A stretch of 64,000 bases of DNA, from assembly GCF_900177665.1 (NCBI RefSeq), contig NZ_FXAW01000001.1, positions 310,001-374,000 of the forward strand. The letters are read 5' to 3'. The stretch's first letter is position 1; the number at the start of each line of letters is the position of its first letter. Made by a program: the position numbers and the translations under genes. Of this stretch, positions 47,180-55,240 are shown piece after piece. The stretch comes from Marivirga sericea. GTDB taxonomy: Bacteria; Bacteroidota; Bacteroidia; Cytophagales; Cyclobacteriaceae. Under the pieces are notes generated by a model that was given only the letters and a program-made list of their open reading frames with translations, had not been told where the DNA came from and searched no databases.

Positions 47180-49060
47180 TTACAGATCCATTGCTTTTTC
47201 CTTGGCGTCTTCTGAAGTAATTTGCTCAACGAAATCAGCAAATACCTTTTTATGAAGGTCAAGGTCTAAATCAGGTGATACCGATACTCGGGCAATATAA
47301 TCCTTGTCGTCTTCCTTGGTAGTTCCTTGAGTAGAAGTTGCAGGGATGGTCCAATAACAGCCTTTAAGCTGTCCATAGCTTACGCAGTATTTACTTTCTT
47401 CAGGGATTTCACTGATCATCATATTGATGAGTTTGCTGTTTAAAGCCCTTTTGTAAGTTTCTCTTTCTTCATGCGTTTCACCTTTGGTTGGTAAGTCTAA
47501 GGAGAACACAGAAGGAGTGAAGCCTGCTTTCGCTAATTCTTCTGAAACGAAATTAATTTTGGCCGTTGGCAAAGTCTCGTCAATGAAGTTGACAAACTCA
47601 CGTGTGTTTTTGTACGCATCCTTAATCCTCTGCAACATGGAAGGCATCTGTGCTGCTAAAATCTCTACTTGCAGATCGGTGGCTTCATTATCACAAAGCT
47701 TTATGTGCTTTTCAATATTGTCCATCAAGCTGGCTGCTTTTTGATTAGCCACCGTATATCCAGCCGTACATTTTCCGCCACTAGGAAATTTCGATCCGCT
47801 TACATATGATATTGTTCTGATGCCGGCAAGCACACCTTCTTCTCCACAGAATTGCACATTAGGACAGAAGGTTTGATCTAAAATGAAAACTGGATCAATG
47901 GCTTTCTCGCCTGTTGAGGTTGTGCGCTCCTTGCTTAACACATCTCTTAACTGCTCTAAATCCGGCACTTCTACTCTTGGGTTGGTCGGAATTTCAGCAA
48001 TGATATAAGGTACCGCACCTTCCTGAGCAACTTGATTCAATACTTTATCAGTGCTTTGCACCATATCGTTATCGCCATCAACAGGTAAATCCAAAATCTC
48101 TACATTACTCACACAAGCCGCTACTCGTCTGGCCTGGTCGTTAGTACCGCCATAACAGTTAGGGGGAACAATGATTTTAATGGCTTTTCCCGGGTGCTTT
48201 TGTGAGGCCTCATCAATCAGCCCCATCATGATCGCGTATTGAACGGATAATCCGCAAGAGCCTAATAGCGATTTTGAGCTGGTAGCTGTAATTTCTTGAA
48301 TGGAATTGATTACAGATTCTTTATTCTTCGCTACCATTTTTTTATCCTGTGGAGCAAAAGCTTTGCCTAACAAGAGCTTCAAAGCAGAAAAAGAATCATC
48401 CGGAGTCATTGAAATGGTTTCTCTTCTTCTCACATGTTGGACTTCCGATATGTAGGCTTCATTTGATGTACCGTTGACCAAAAGAATACTTCCTAATTCC
48501 TCATGACTATTGATGGAAAAGTCAATATTAGGGTTAAGTTCAAATTTACTGAAATCATCTGACGATGAAATGTAAATAGTAGTGCCTTCAAATTCAGGGA
48601 TATCTCCTGAATCGGATACCTGCTTTAATTCAAATTGGTATTCGTACACTCTCTCTACCGTATCTGCATCAAAAAAAGTGGGTAATTCTCCTCTATAAGC
48701 GATCAGGGTATTTTTCTTTTCAAAATGGTTTTTTCTTAATACCGCTAAAACTGGGATCGTCTGTGACGAAAAGCTGATGACATTATCGGCTTTGGTTTCA
48801 TTCAATTTGGCTATGGCCCATTCCAATACAGAAGATAAAGGATGACCTAAACGAATGTAGTCAAAAGCTGTAGGTAATTCACTAAGTGCTACAGTGTCAG
48901 AATTTTGAACGGCATATAAACTTTCAAAACGCTCTAAAAATTCAGTTTTCGCTAATTCTTCATTGTAAATATCAAGTCGATGTGTGGTAAGCTTCAACCA
49001 ATCTGTTGGCATATTTCCTACTACATCTTCTATAAATTTCAGCACTTTAGTATCCTTCAT
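47180..49060 (-). CDS. Cys/Met metabolism PLP-dependent enzyme with long N-terminal domain
   Basis: A 626-residue protein whose C-terminal about 400 residues belong to the cystathionine gamma-synthase/lyase fold (PLP-dependent). The region TISYVSGSKFPSGGKCTAGY probably carries the PLP lysine; VPPNCYGGTNDQARRV and IIAEIPTNPRVEVPD are matching blocks. The N-terminal about 220 residues are extra, like the extended cystathionine gamma-synthases of fungi. The reaction (gamma-replacement, lyase or other) cannot be decided. It is a single-gene unit with its own terminator, and it is the parent of the 3' fragment at 43849-44223. Confidence 0.8.
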   Translation of the reverse strand: MKDTKVLKFIEDVVGNMPTDWLKLTTHRLDIYNEELAKTEFLERFESLYAVQNSDTVALSELPTAFDYIRLGHPLSSVLEWAIAKLNETKADNVISFSSQTIPVLAVLRKNHFEKKNTLIAYRGELPTFFDADTVERVYEYQFELKQVSDSGDIPEFEGTTIYISSSDDFSKFELNPNIDFSINSHEELGSILLVNGTSNEAYISEVQHVRRRETISMTPDDSFSALKLLLGKAFAPQDKKMVAKNKESVINSIQEITATSSKSLLGSCGLSVQYAIMMGLIDEASQKHPGKAIKIIVPPNCYGGTNDQARRVAACVSNVEILDLPVDGDNDMVQSTDKVLNQVAQEGAVPYIIAEIPTNPRVEVPDLEQLRDVLSKERTTSTGEKAIDPVFILDQTFCPNVQFCGEEGVLAGIRTISYVSGSKFPSGGKCTAGYTVANQKAASLMDNIEKHIKLCDNEATDLQVEILAAQMPSMLQRIKDAYKNTREFVNFIDETLPTAKINFVSEELAKAGFTPSVFSLDLPTKGETHEERETYKRALNSKLINMMISEIPEESKYCVSYGQLKGCYWTIPATSTQGTTKEDDKDYIARVSVSPDLDLDLHKKVFADFVEQITSEDAKEKAMDL

Positions 49061-49650
49061 AATTTTATCTTTTCAATAGATTCTTAACCGCTTTAATGAC
49101 TAAATGTTACGCCAGATTGAGATCATAGAGCAATAGTCATTCCCATAACATTTACTCCTTTTCATCCAAGCGAGCGCTAAATTAGGCAAGGCTAATGGTT
49201 CCAGCAAAAATTCGTGGGATTAATAGGTATCAGCAGAGTGTCGAAGGGTAGATAGTCAAAGCGAAAGTTCAATGTCTTGTAATAAGTTCGGACAGGTCCT
49301 GTAGGACACTTGAACCAGTCAGGGAATAATGGGTCCCGCATCATGCTATGGTTACCCTGTATTATTTGCAAATTCTATAAGGAAAGCTTTTAGTTTTCAT
49401 GTAAGGAGAAAGATTTTCATTTTATAAATAATGCTTGATTAGAACGAGCGGGCAGGAGGACAAACCTGTCTGCTGCAGGCAGGAATGCGGGCCGGAAGAG
49501 CATGAGTGTTGGAGCATATTTTTGTGTTGACTTTTTGTTTCTTTTTTGTCTAAGAAAAAAGAAAGTAAAAACAGATTTGGGAATGGAAATAAGTGTGAAG
49601 AGAAACGGCAATGCAGATAATGTATTTAAGTCGAAATTTTAGTATTTAAA
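49061..49650. other. Intergenic region with a GC-rich hairpin segment, possible dispersed repeat
   Basis: About 590 bases with no convincing gene. The part from about 49440 to 49510 is clearly richer in G+C than its surroundings and holds a stem at 49465-49471 with 49477-49483. A perfect 10-base stem (49538-49547 with 49555-49564, TTTCTTTTTT arms) follows. A 12-base palindrome GTCCTGTAGGAC sits near 49294-49309. A 64-codon frame crosses the segment, but I take it as spurious. The make-up resembles dispersed intergenic elements of Bacteroidota; only one copy is in this window. Confidence 0.4.
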
Positions 49651-49983
49651 CTAAAAACCTGATTTCTTCTTCTTAACCTTCGGCATCGGCAATTCTTCAA
49701 CCGAAACCCTCACCAATTCGCTCAACCATCCGCTGTCTTCAATTTTATCTTCAATTAAAAAGCTAGGCTTTGCCCCCGGGTAAGGGGGGTCTTCTACTAC
49801 ATCTCCAATAAATTCACGACCGGCCTTGGTAGGTTTTAAGAATAATTTATTGTTACAAATGAGGCCAAATATCTTCGAATCGGAAAAGATGCCATACTCT
49901 CCGAACATCTTTTTAGCCTTGATTTCTCCTGCATTCTCGATTTGTTCCACTATATAATCTACAAATTTTTGATCGGTTGCCAT
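49651..49983 (-). CDS. TfoX N-terminal domain protein
   Basis: A 110-residue protein consisting of the TfoX/Sxy N-terminal domain only: AGEIKAKKMFGEYGIFSDSKIFG, ICNNKLFLKPT. The basic C-terminus (PKVKKKKSGF) is unusual. In gammaproteobacteria the two-domain TfoX controls competence; the single-domain relatives in Bacteroidota have no known function. Next to the esterase lipoprotein gene on the same strand, 35 bases downstream of it, so possibly co-transcribed. Confidence 0.8.
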   Translation of the reverse strand: MATDQKFVDYIVEQIENAGEIKAKKMFGEYGIFSDSKIFGLICNNKLFLKPTKAGREFIGDVVEDPPYPGAKPSFLIEDKIEDSGWLSELVRVSVEELPMPKVKKKKSGF

Positions 49984-50018
49984 GGGTTTAGTGATTAGGT
50001 TAAATTTTATAATTCATG

Positions 50019-51746
50019 CTATTCTTTATACCTCCAACTACTTAAATTAGCTCCTTCTGGGGCGCTCTCATTAATTCGATTCATAATCTTATCTACATAC
50101 ATCGTGTTGTAGCGCAATCTGGAGATGTGATTTGGGTTTTCCTGATCGCCATTCCAGCAATGTTCGGCTCTGTCTCCATAATCGACTTCTCCATCATAGT
50201 AAGGATCAGTGGTGCTTTCCAGAAACTCTTCCATCAGATATACAGCATTATTGAGGTAATAATTATCCATATCACCACAGTAGATGTTAATTTTCCCTTG
50301 CAGTTGGGGGCCTAATTCTTCCCAATCTCTTTCGAGTATATATCGTAAATCATAATTCTCTTTCCAATACTGCGCAACTTCAGCGTTGATATCACCAGTC
50401 TTTTTATCCCAAATACGAACTGGATAGCCATCTTCTCCCTGAGGTGAGTAAGTAGCTTCCCAAATGTCAAATTGCTGACCAGATCGAGACTTATCGCCAA
50501 GTGCTAATTCTTTATGGTTAGCATCTTTCATATAAGAGTTTACTGCCCCTAGATAATCACGATGAGCAGGAATAGGGACTTGCTTGTGTTCACTTTCGTA
50601 ATAATAAGCATTGTCGTATTCATATAAATCAACTAAGCAATACGCACGGAAATCTATTGGGTCAGGACATGCTGCAAAGGCGCCATTATATTCATCTGGA
50701 TACATCACTTGCACGGCCAATGCTTCCCAGCCGCCTGTTGACCCACCGTAAAGAAAGCGCGACCAACCTTCACCGATTCCTCTAAATTGTTCCTCTATGT
50801 GAGGAATCAGTTCGTAGGTTATGGCGTCACCATAAGGTCCCTGACTTGCTGAATTGACCGCGTAGGAATCATCATAATAAGGAGTAGGATGCTGTATTTC
50901 AATGATAATAAAGCGCGGGAAATCATCACTTATCCATTGCAGATATTGATTATAAGCTTCCTGCTGCTGAATGATATTGTAGCCTTCCACATCGAATCTT
51001 TCGGAGTACTCCGGGTCCATGGTGGAGTCTGGAGGAGTTGTTCTAAACCCACCGAAATCAGAGGGGTAGTGGCCATGAAAGACCATTAGAGGGTAGTTTG
51101 CCTCTGGATGTTCATCAAAGCCTTTTGGCAAGAGCACATGCGCTCCGAGATAAGTATCCCTTCCCCAAAACTCACTTAAGCGCTCACTTTTTATTTTAAT
51201 ATGCTTGATCCATTTGGTGTCTTCCGGCTCCTCAATAGGAGGGATGATCTGATCCATTACAATGGAAAAATTTGCCGATTGATTATTTGGAGGGATAGTT
51301 ATTTTTTTCGGACTGCTATAGATATTGCCTGGCGATCGATTCCACTGCTGTCCTTCACCATTGTCCATTGGAAGTTTTACCGTATGCCCAGTAGCCAGAT
51401 TGAAGGTTTCATAGGTGTGCAATAATGCCTGCACCCAGTAATCACCAGGCTCTAAATCATTAAGGTTTTCGATCGGATAGCCAAATTGTTCAGCATTGAA
51501 GACTACAGCTTGACTAGCTGCCATCGCATCAACATTTTGACCGTAAACGAGCTGTGTATTGGGTCCGTCATTTATTTGGAAACGTGGTTCTTGAGAATCA
51601 TCTGTGGAAAGCAATAACAATAGTCTACCATCTTTTGCTTCTTCAGAGACTTGATCACTAAACGAAACTTCAAAAGTGAGGGTGGCTGGGTCTGGCTGAC
51701 AAGCAACACAACAAAGTGTTATTAAAAGAATTGTGAGTTTTTTCAT
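50019..51746 (-). CDS. Esterase-like alpha/beta hydrolase lipoprotein
   Basis: A 575-residue lipoprotein (lipobox CVAC, Cys about 16) with an N-terminal beta domain to about 170 and an alpha/beta hydrolase of the putative-esterase (esterase D-like) group. LMVFHGHYPSDFGGF gives the oxyanion strand and RFLYGGSTGGWEALAVQV (near residue 335) the nucleophile elbow GGSTG with the catalytic Ser. A His near the C-terminus (AEHCWNGDQ) is the candidate third member of the triad. It may remove acyl or feruloyl-type esters from polymers or act on siderophores; the sequence does not choose between these. Confidence 0.78.
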   Translation of the reverse strand: MKKLTILLITLCCVACQPDPATLTFEVSFSDQVSEEAKDGRLLLLLSTDDSQEPRFQINDGPNTQLVYGQNVDAMAASQAVVFNAEQFGYPIENLNDLEPGDYWVQALLHTYETFNLATGHTVKLPMDNGEGQQWNRSPGNIYSSPKKITIPPNNQSANFSIVMDQIIPPIEEPEDTKWIKHIKIKSERLSEFWGRDTYLGAHVLLPKGFDEHPEANYPLMVFHGHYPSDFGGFRTTPPDSTMDPEYSERFDVEGYNIIQQQEAYNQYLQWISDDFPRFIIIEIQHPTPYYDDSYAVNSASQGPYGDAITYELIPHIEEQFRGIGEGWSRFLYGGSTGGWEALAVQVMYPDEYNGAFAACPDPIDFRAYCLVDLYEYDNAYYYESEHKQVPIPAHRDYLGAVNSYMKDANHKELALGDKSRSGQQFDIWEATYSPQGEDGYPVRIWDKKTGDINAEVAQYWKENYDLRYILERDWEELGPQLQGKINIYCGDMDNYYLNNAVYLMEEFLESTTDPYYDGEVDYGDRAEHCWNGDQENPNHISRLRYNTMYVDKIMNRINESAPEGANLSSWRYKE

Positions 51747-51833
51747 AGAGATGATTTTTTACAGTAACAAGATACTGATAATCATCGAAATTTTGCTAGT
51801 TCCCCCATTTCTATTTAAATAGGTTTTACCTAT

Positions 51834-52460
51834 CTAATTATTTGGCTCTTCTTTTACCTTCCGCATCTCTTCAGCAATGCTGATAGAACTAGAGTCTCCA
51901 TTTTTTTTCAATTCTGATGTAATGGTACGATAATCTGTTTCATCATGCTTTTGGGAAAGTTTATATGCGGCTTGAACTTCCTTGATCTTAATTGAAAATC
52001 CCACAACTCCATTTATTTGCTGCAATGTTTTGCTTGACATTTTGTCAACAGAAACCGGATTTGCTGAATTTTGCTCGTATTTATCAACCAGTTTTTTCAT
52101 CGCTTCAAATAATTCCTCTCCTTCGATTATTTTGATGGTTCCATATACATGCACTGCAATATAATTCCATGTAGGAACATCCTCTTTTTGGTACCAGGAA
52201 GATGAAATGTAACTGTGAGGCCCATTGAAAATGGCCAATACTTCTGCCTTTTCCGTAAAGTTTTTTGCTTGAGGATTCCGTTTGGCAATATGGCCTACTA
52301 AAACGTCTTCGCCATTTTCATCCTTATCAAGCTCCATAGGAATATGAGTGCCTGAAATTTTACCATCAACTTGATTGATGAGAATCCCAAAACTGTTTGC
52401 CTTTAGAAACTCTTTTACTTCTTCAATATTTTCGTTTTTATAACTCTCTGGTATGTACAT
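51834..52460 (-). CDS. PaiB-like FMN-binding protein
   Basis: A 208-residue protein of the PaiB/FMN-binding split-barrel family (in Bacillus annotated as transcriptional repressor/protease synthase regulator). Typical start MYIPESYKNENIEEVKEFLK; further blocks GTHIPMELDKDENG, LAIFNGPHSYISSSWY and VPTWNYIAVHVYG. The name as transcriptional regulator is historical; no helix-turn-helix is present and heme- or flavin-linked roles are possible. It lies 39 bases after the DUF1573 gene on the same strand. Confidence 0.85.
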   Translation of the reverse strand: MYIPESYKNENIEEVKEFLKANSFGILINQVDGKISGTHIPMELDKDENGEDVLVGHIAKRNPQAKNFTEKAEVLAIFNGPHSYISSSWYQKEDVPTWNYIAVHVYGTIKIIEGEELFEAMKKLVDKYEQNSANPVSVDKMSSKTLQQINGVVGFSIKIKEVQAAYKLSQKHDETDYRTITSELKKNGDSSSISIAEEMRKVKEEPNN

Positions 52461-52499
52461 TAAAATTGAATTAAGTGTATTATCATCATATGGTTAAAC

Positions 52500-53603
52500 C
52501 TACTTATCCCTTACATAAGCTTTAATAATCAAATCCTGATTCGGTGCAGTTGGGTCATTGGAGAATACAGTTATGCGTTTGATTTGTGTGCCTCTTCTTC
52601 CTTTTGAATCAAATTTGATTTTAATCTGACCCAGTTCACCAGGCGCATATTCCATTTTTTCAAGTTCAGACACTGTACATCCGCAGGTCGTTTTTGTCTT
52701 TCTTATCTTTAGCGCTTCCTTGCCAGAGTTTGTAAACTGAAAAGTATGTGATACCGTATCGCCCTCATTCAAATGTCCGAAATCATATTCCGAAGTTTCA
52801 AATTCGATGTGCGGTGCCTTGGCTAATTCTTCCTCAGTCATAGGAGGGAAATACTCGTTAATAGTAGCAATTACATTAAGCGATTTATTACTCTTTTCTA
52901 CTTCGTCAGTAAAAAATGTAAGCGGATCATTCATAAAACCTAGGTCAGCTCTTATTTTTGGCAAATAGGTGATCTCAATTTCCCCAGATTTTTTCGGTGG
53001 AATTATAGCAGGTAATTTTGTTACTTTAATGAAGTCTGCAGATACAAATCGATCTAAAACGGTTATAGTATCTTCTGATTGATTATAGAGCTCAATTAAT
53101 TTACTAACGGGCTTTTCGTTTGTAATATTCCCGAAGTTGATGAATTTACTTTTAAGTCTAATTCCACCCAATGCTGTATTGTATTCGTCTTCTATGCTTT
53201 TTGGCTTCGGCTCTACATAACCTGAAATGCGTAAGAGTTTGGTCGAAGGCTCTCCTGAGGTGGTGATGGTTACCGTTTTGGCGAATTTACCCGGTCGGTT
53301 TAAGGGATTATAAGCTACTTCGACTTTTCCAGTATCCCCAGGCATTAAGGCTTCTTTTTCCCAGAAAGGAGTTGTGCAACCGCAGGAAGCTCTTACAGAC
53401 GTTAGCTTTATGGAATCACTGCCAGAGTTAATGAATTTGAAAGTGTGTTTAGCTATACCGCTTACTTCTTCAATAGTACCGAAGTTATGGCTTTCTTCCA
53501 TAAATGTGATTTTAGCACTATTATTTTGTGCAAATACTGCAATGTGGAAAAAAAATAAAAAAACAATCACAGGCGTACTTTTAAACAAATGGATATTCTT
53601 CAT
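52500..53603 (-). CDS. DUF1573-domain exported protein
   Basis: A 367-residue exported protein with DUF1573 (ASH/HYDIN-like immunoglobulin) repeats. I start at the ATG at 53603, which opens directly into a signal peptide (FKSTPVIVFLFFFHIAVFAQ); an upstream in-frame ATG adds 11 basic residues. The hallmark SCGCTTPFW and TTCGCTVSE blocks, each after HTF.F.NSG, mark two DUF1573 units flanking a middle domain. Very common in Bacteroidota, periplasmic or surface, function unknown. Confidence 0.85.
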   Translation of the reverse strand: MKNIHLFKSTPVIVFLFFFHIAVFAQNNSAKITFMEESHNFGTIEEVSGIAKHTFKFINSGSDSIKLTSVRASCGCTTPFWEKEALMPGDTGKVEVAYNPLNRPGKFAKTVTITTSGEPSTKLLRISGYVEPKPKSIEDEYNTALGGIRLKSKFINFGNITNEKPVSKLIELYNQSEDTITVLDRFVSADFIKVTKLPAIIPPKKSGEIEITYLPKIRADLGFMNDPLTFFTDEVEKSNKSLNVIATINEYFPPMTEEELAKAPHIEFETSEYDFGHLNEGDTVSHTFQFTNSGKEALKIRKTKTTCGCTVSELEKMEYAPGELGQIKIKFDSKGRRGTQIKRITVFSNDPTAPNQDLIIKAYVRDK

Positions 53604-53625
53604 AAATTCGTTTTTTTGTTTCAAG

Positions 53626-53633
53626 CGAAGATA
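53626..53633 (-). promoter_or_regulatory. Candidate -7 element of the DUF1573 gene
   Basis: Read on the minus strand, TATCTTCG is one mismatch from TAnnTTTG and lies 22 bases before the chosen start at 53603, supporting that start over the upstream ATG at 53636, which it would exclude from the mRNA. No clear -33 box. Confidence 0.35.
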
Positions 53634-53733
53634 CATAATTCTTTATTTGTTGAGTGGTGCGCTGCCATAGATTTTTAACTTTTACAAAATAAGAAGATCT
53701 GATATTAATTACATTTTATAGATTCAATTAAAT

Positions 53734-54120
53734 ATGCCTTACAAGAATTTAAGTTTATTGGTTTTGCGATTAGCAGGTGGACTCATGATGTTAACGCATG
53801 GCTATCCTAAATTTATGAAGTTGCTAAGCGGTGATTTTAGTTTTGCTGACCCTATTGGATTAGGAGAAGAAGTAAGTCTAGTTGCTACCGTTTTTGCTGA
53901 ATTTGTCTGCTCAATTTTAGTAGCTTTAGGACTCTACACTCGTTTGGCCAGTGTTCCTATTTTGTTCACAATGTTAATTGCTGCTTTGGTAGTGCATAGT
54001 GGAGATCCTTTCGGACGGCAGGAGCTAGGCTTATTGTACGCGGCAGTATTTTCTGTAACGGCTTTGAATGGCGGTGGGAGTTTTAGTTTAGATAAAATTA
54101 TCAGAAAGAAAAATATTTAA
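53734..54120 (+). CDS. DoxX-family membrane protein
   Basis: A 128-residue protein with four helices and the DoxX start NLSLLVLRLAGGLMMLTHGYPK; GLGEEVSLVATVFAEFVCSILVALGLYTRLA is typical. DoxX proteins sit in the inner membrane and have been linked to thiosulfate oxidation or redox stress in some organisms, but most are uncharacterised. One base separates its stop from trpS, so they are co-transcribed. Confidence 0.87.
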   Translation: MPYKNLSLLVLRLAGGLMMLTHGYPKFMKLLSGDFSFADPIGLGEEVSLVATVFAEFVCSILVALGLYTRLASVPILFTMLIAALVVHSGDPFGRQELGLLYAAVFSVTALNGGGSFSLDKIIRKKNI

Positions 54121-54121
54121 G

Positions 54122-55090
54122 ATGTCAAGAATTTTAACAGGTATTCAAAGTTCCGGAAAACCACATTTAGGTAATTTGTTAGGCGCTATTATTCCAGCGA
54201 TCAAATTATCACAAGATCCAAAAAATGAAAGCTTCTTTTTTATTGCCGATCTGCATTCACTAACAACAATAAAAGATGCTGAAGTAAGAAAGGAGAATGT
54301 TAATGCAGTAGCCGCTGCATGGTTGGCATTTGGTTTTGATACGGATCAAAACTTGTTTTACAGACAATCAAAAGTGCCGCAGGTAACGGAGCTTAACTGG
54401 TATATGAGTTGTTATACGCCATTCCCGATGTTGGCCAATGCACATTCATTTAAAGATAAATCTGATCGTTTGGCAGATGTAAATGCAGGTCTTTTTACGT
54501 ATCCTGTATTGATGGCCTGTGATATCATCTTATATGATGCAGATATTGTTCCTGTAGGAAAAGATCAAAAGCAACATCTTGAAATGACTCGTGATATTGC
54601 CAGTGCTTTCAATCACCGCTACGGAGATGTATTTGTTTTGCCAGAAGCAAGAATAGATGAGCAAAGCATGACTATTCCCGGCACGGATGGAGAGAAGATG
54701 AGCAAATCTTATGGTAATACTATTGATATTTTTCAGCCTGATAAAAAGCTCAGGAAAAATGTGATGAAGATTGTGACGGATAGCACGCCAATGGAGGAGC
54801 CTAAAAATCCGGATACCTGCAATGTTTACAATATTTATAAATTACTAGGCTCCGAAGAGCAGATTGCAGAAATGCGTAAAAATTATGAAGGTGGTAATTA
54901 TGGTTATGGGCATGCCAAGCAGGCGCTCTATGAATTGATTGTAGAGAAATACGCAAAGGAGCGTGAATTATATAATCATTATATGGAGAACTTAGATGAG
55001 CTCCACGAGAAACTGGAAAAAGGTGAGGCAAAGGCAGCGTCAATTGCAGATAAAACCTTAGGAAGAGTAAGAAAAGTGTTGGGATATTAA
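54122..55090 (+). CDS. trpS: Tryptophanyl-tRNA synthetase
   Basis: Charges tRNA(Trp) with tryptophan. 322 residues, normal for the bacterial enzyme. The class I HIGH motif is GKPHLGNLLGA near the N-terminus and the KMSKS motif is GEKMSKSYGN at about residue 195. The active-site region ACDIILYDADIVPVGKDQKQHLE is intact. Follows the DoxX gene by one base. Confidence 0.97.
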   Translation: MSRILTGIQSSGKPHLGNLLGAIIPAIKLSQDPKNESFFFIADLHSLTTIKDAEVRKENVNAVAAAWLAFGFDTDQNLFYRQSKVPQVTELNWYMSCYTPFPMLANAHSFKDKSDRLADVNAGLFTYPVLMACDIILYDADIVPVGKDQKQHLEMTRDIASAFNHRYGDVFVLPEARIDEQSMTIPGTDGEKMSKSYGNTIDIFQPDKKLRKNVMKIVTDSTPMEEPKNPDTCNVYNIYKLLGSEEQIAEMRKNYEGGNYGYGHAKQALYELIVEKYAKERELYNHYMENLDELHEKLEKGEAKAASIADKTLGRVRKVLGY

Positions 55091-55095
55091 AGGAG

Positions 55096-55223
55096 AATCT
55101 AGAGTCTAGATTCTAGAACCAAGATGAGTATTGTTGTCCAAAATAATCTACGTATATAATAGGAAGGTTTTAATTAAACTCTTTCTAAAATCATAAATCC
55201 AAAGTCTAGAATCTAGATTCTAG
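55096..55223. repeat. Pair of TCTAGA-rich palindromic repeats between trpS and tex
   Basis: Two related palindromic blocks, 55096-55118 and 55203-55223, flank about 85 bases. The second contains a perfect 18-base palindrome at 55206-55223 (CTAGAATCTAGATTCTAG), and the first is largely its inverse, so the blocks can pair with each other or fold alone. The first starts 6 bases after the trpS stop and could end transcription without a T-run; the second ends 17 bases before the tex start. Confidence 0.65.
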
Positions 55224-55240
55224 CATCTTAAATCTAAAAT

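Noticed and set aside
49417-49611. 64-codon minus-strand frame in the gap after the PLP-enzyme gene
   Set aside because: It crosses two strong hairpins in a GC-rich segment, has odd composition and resembles spurious frames in dispersed repeats.
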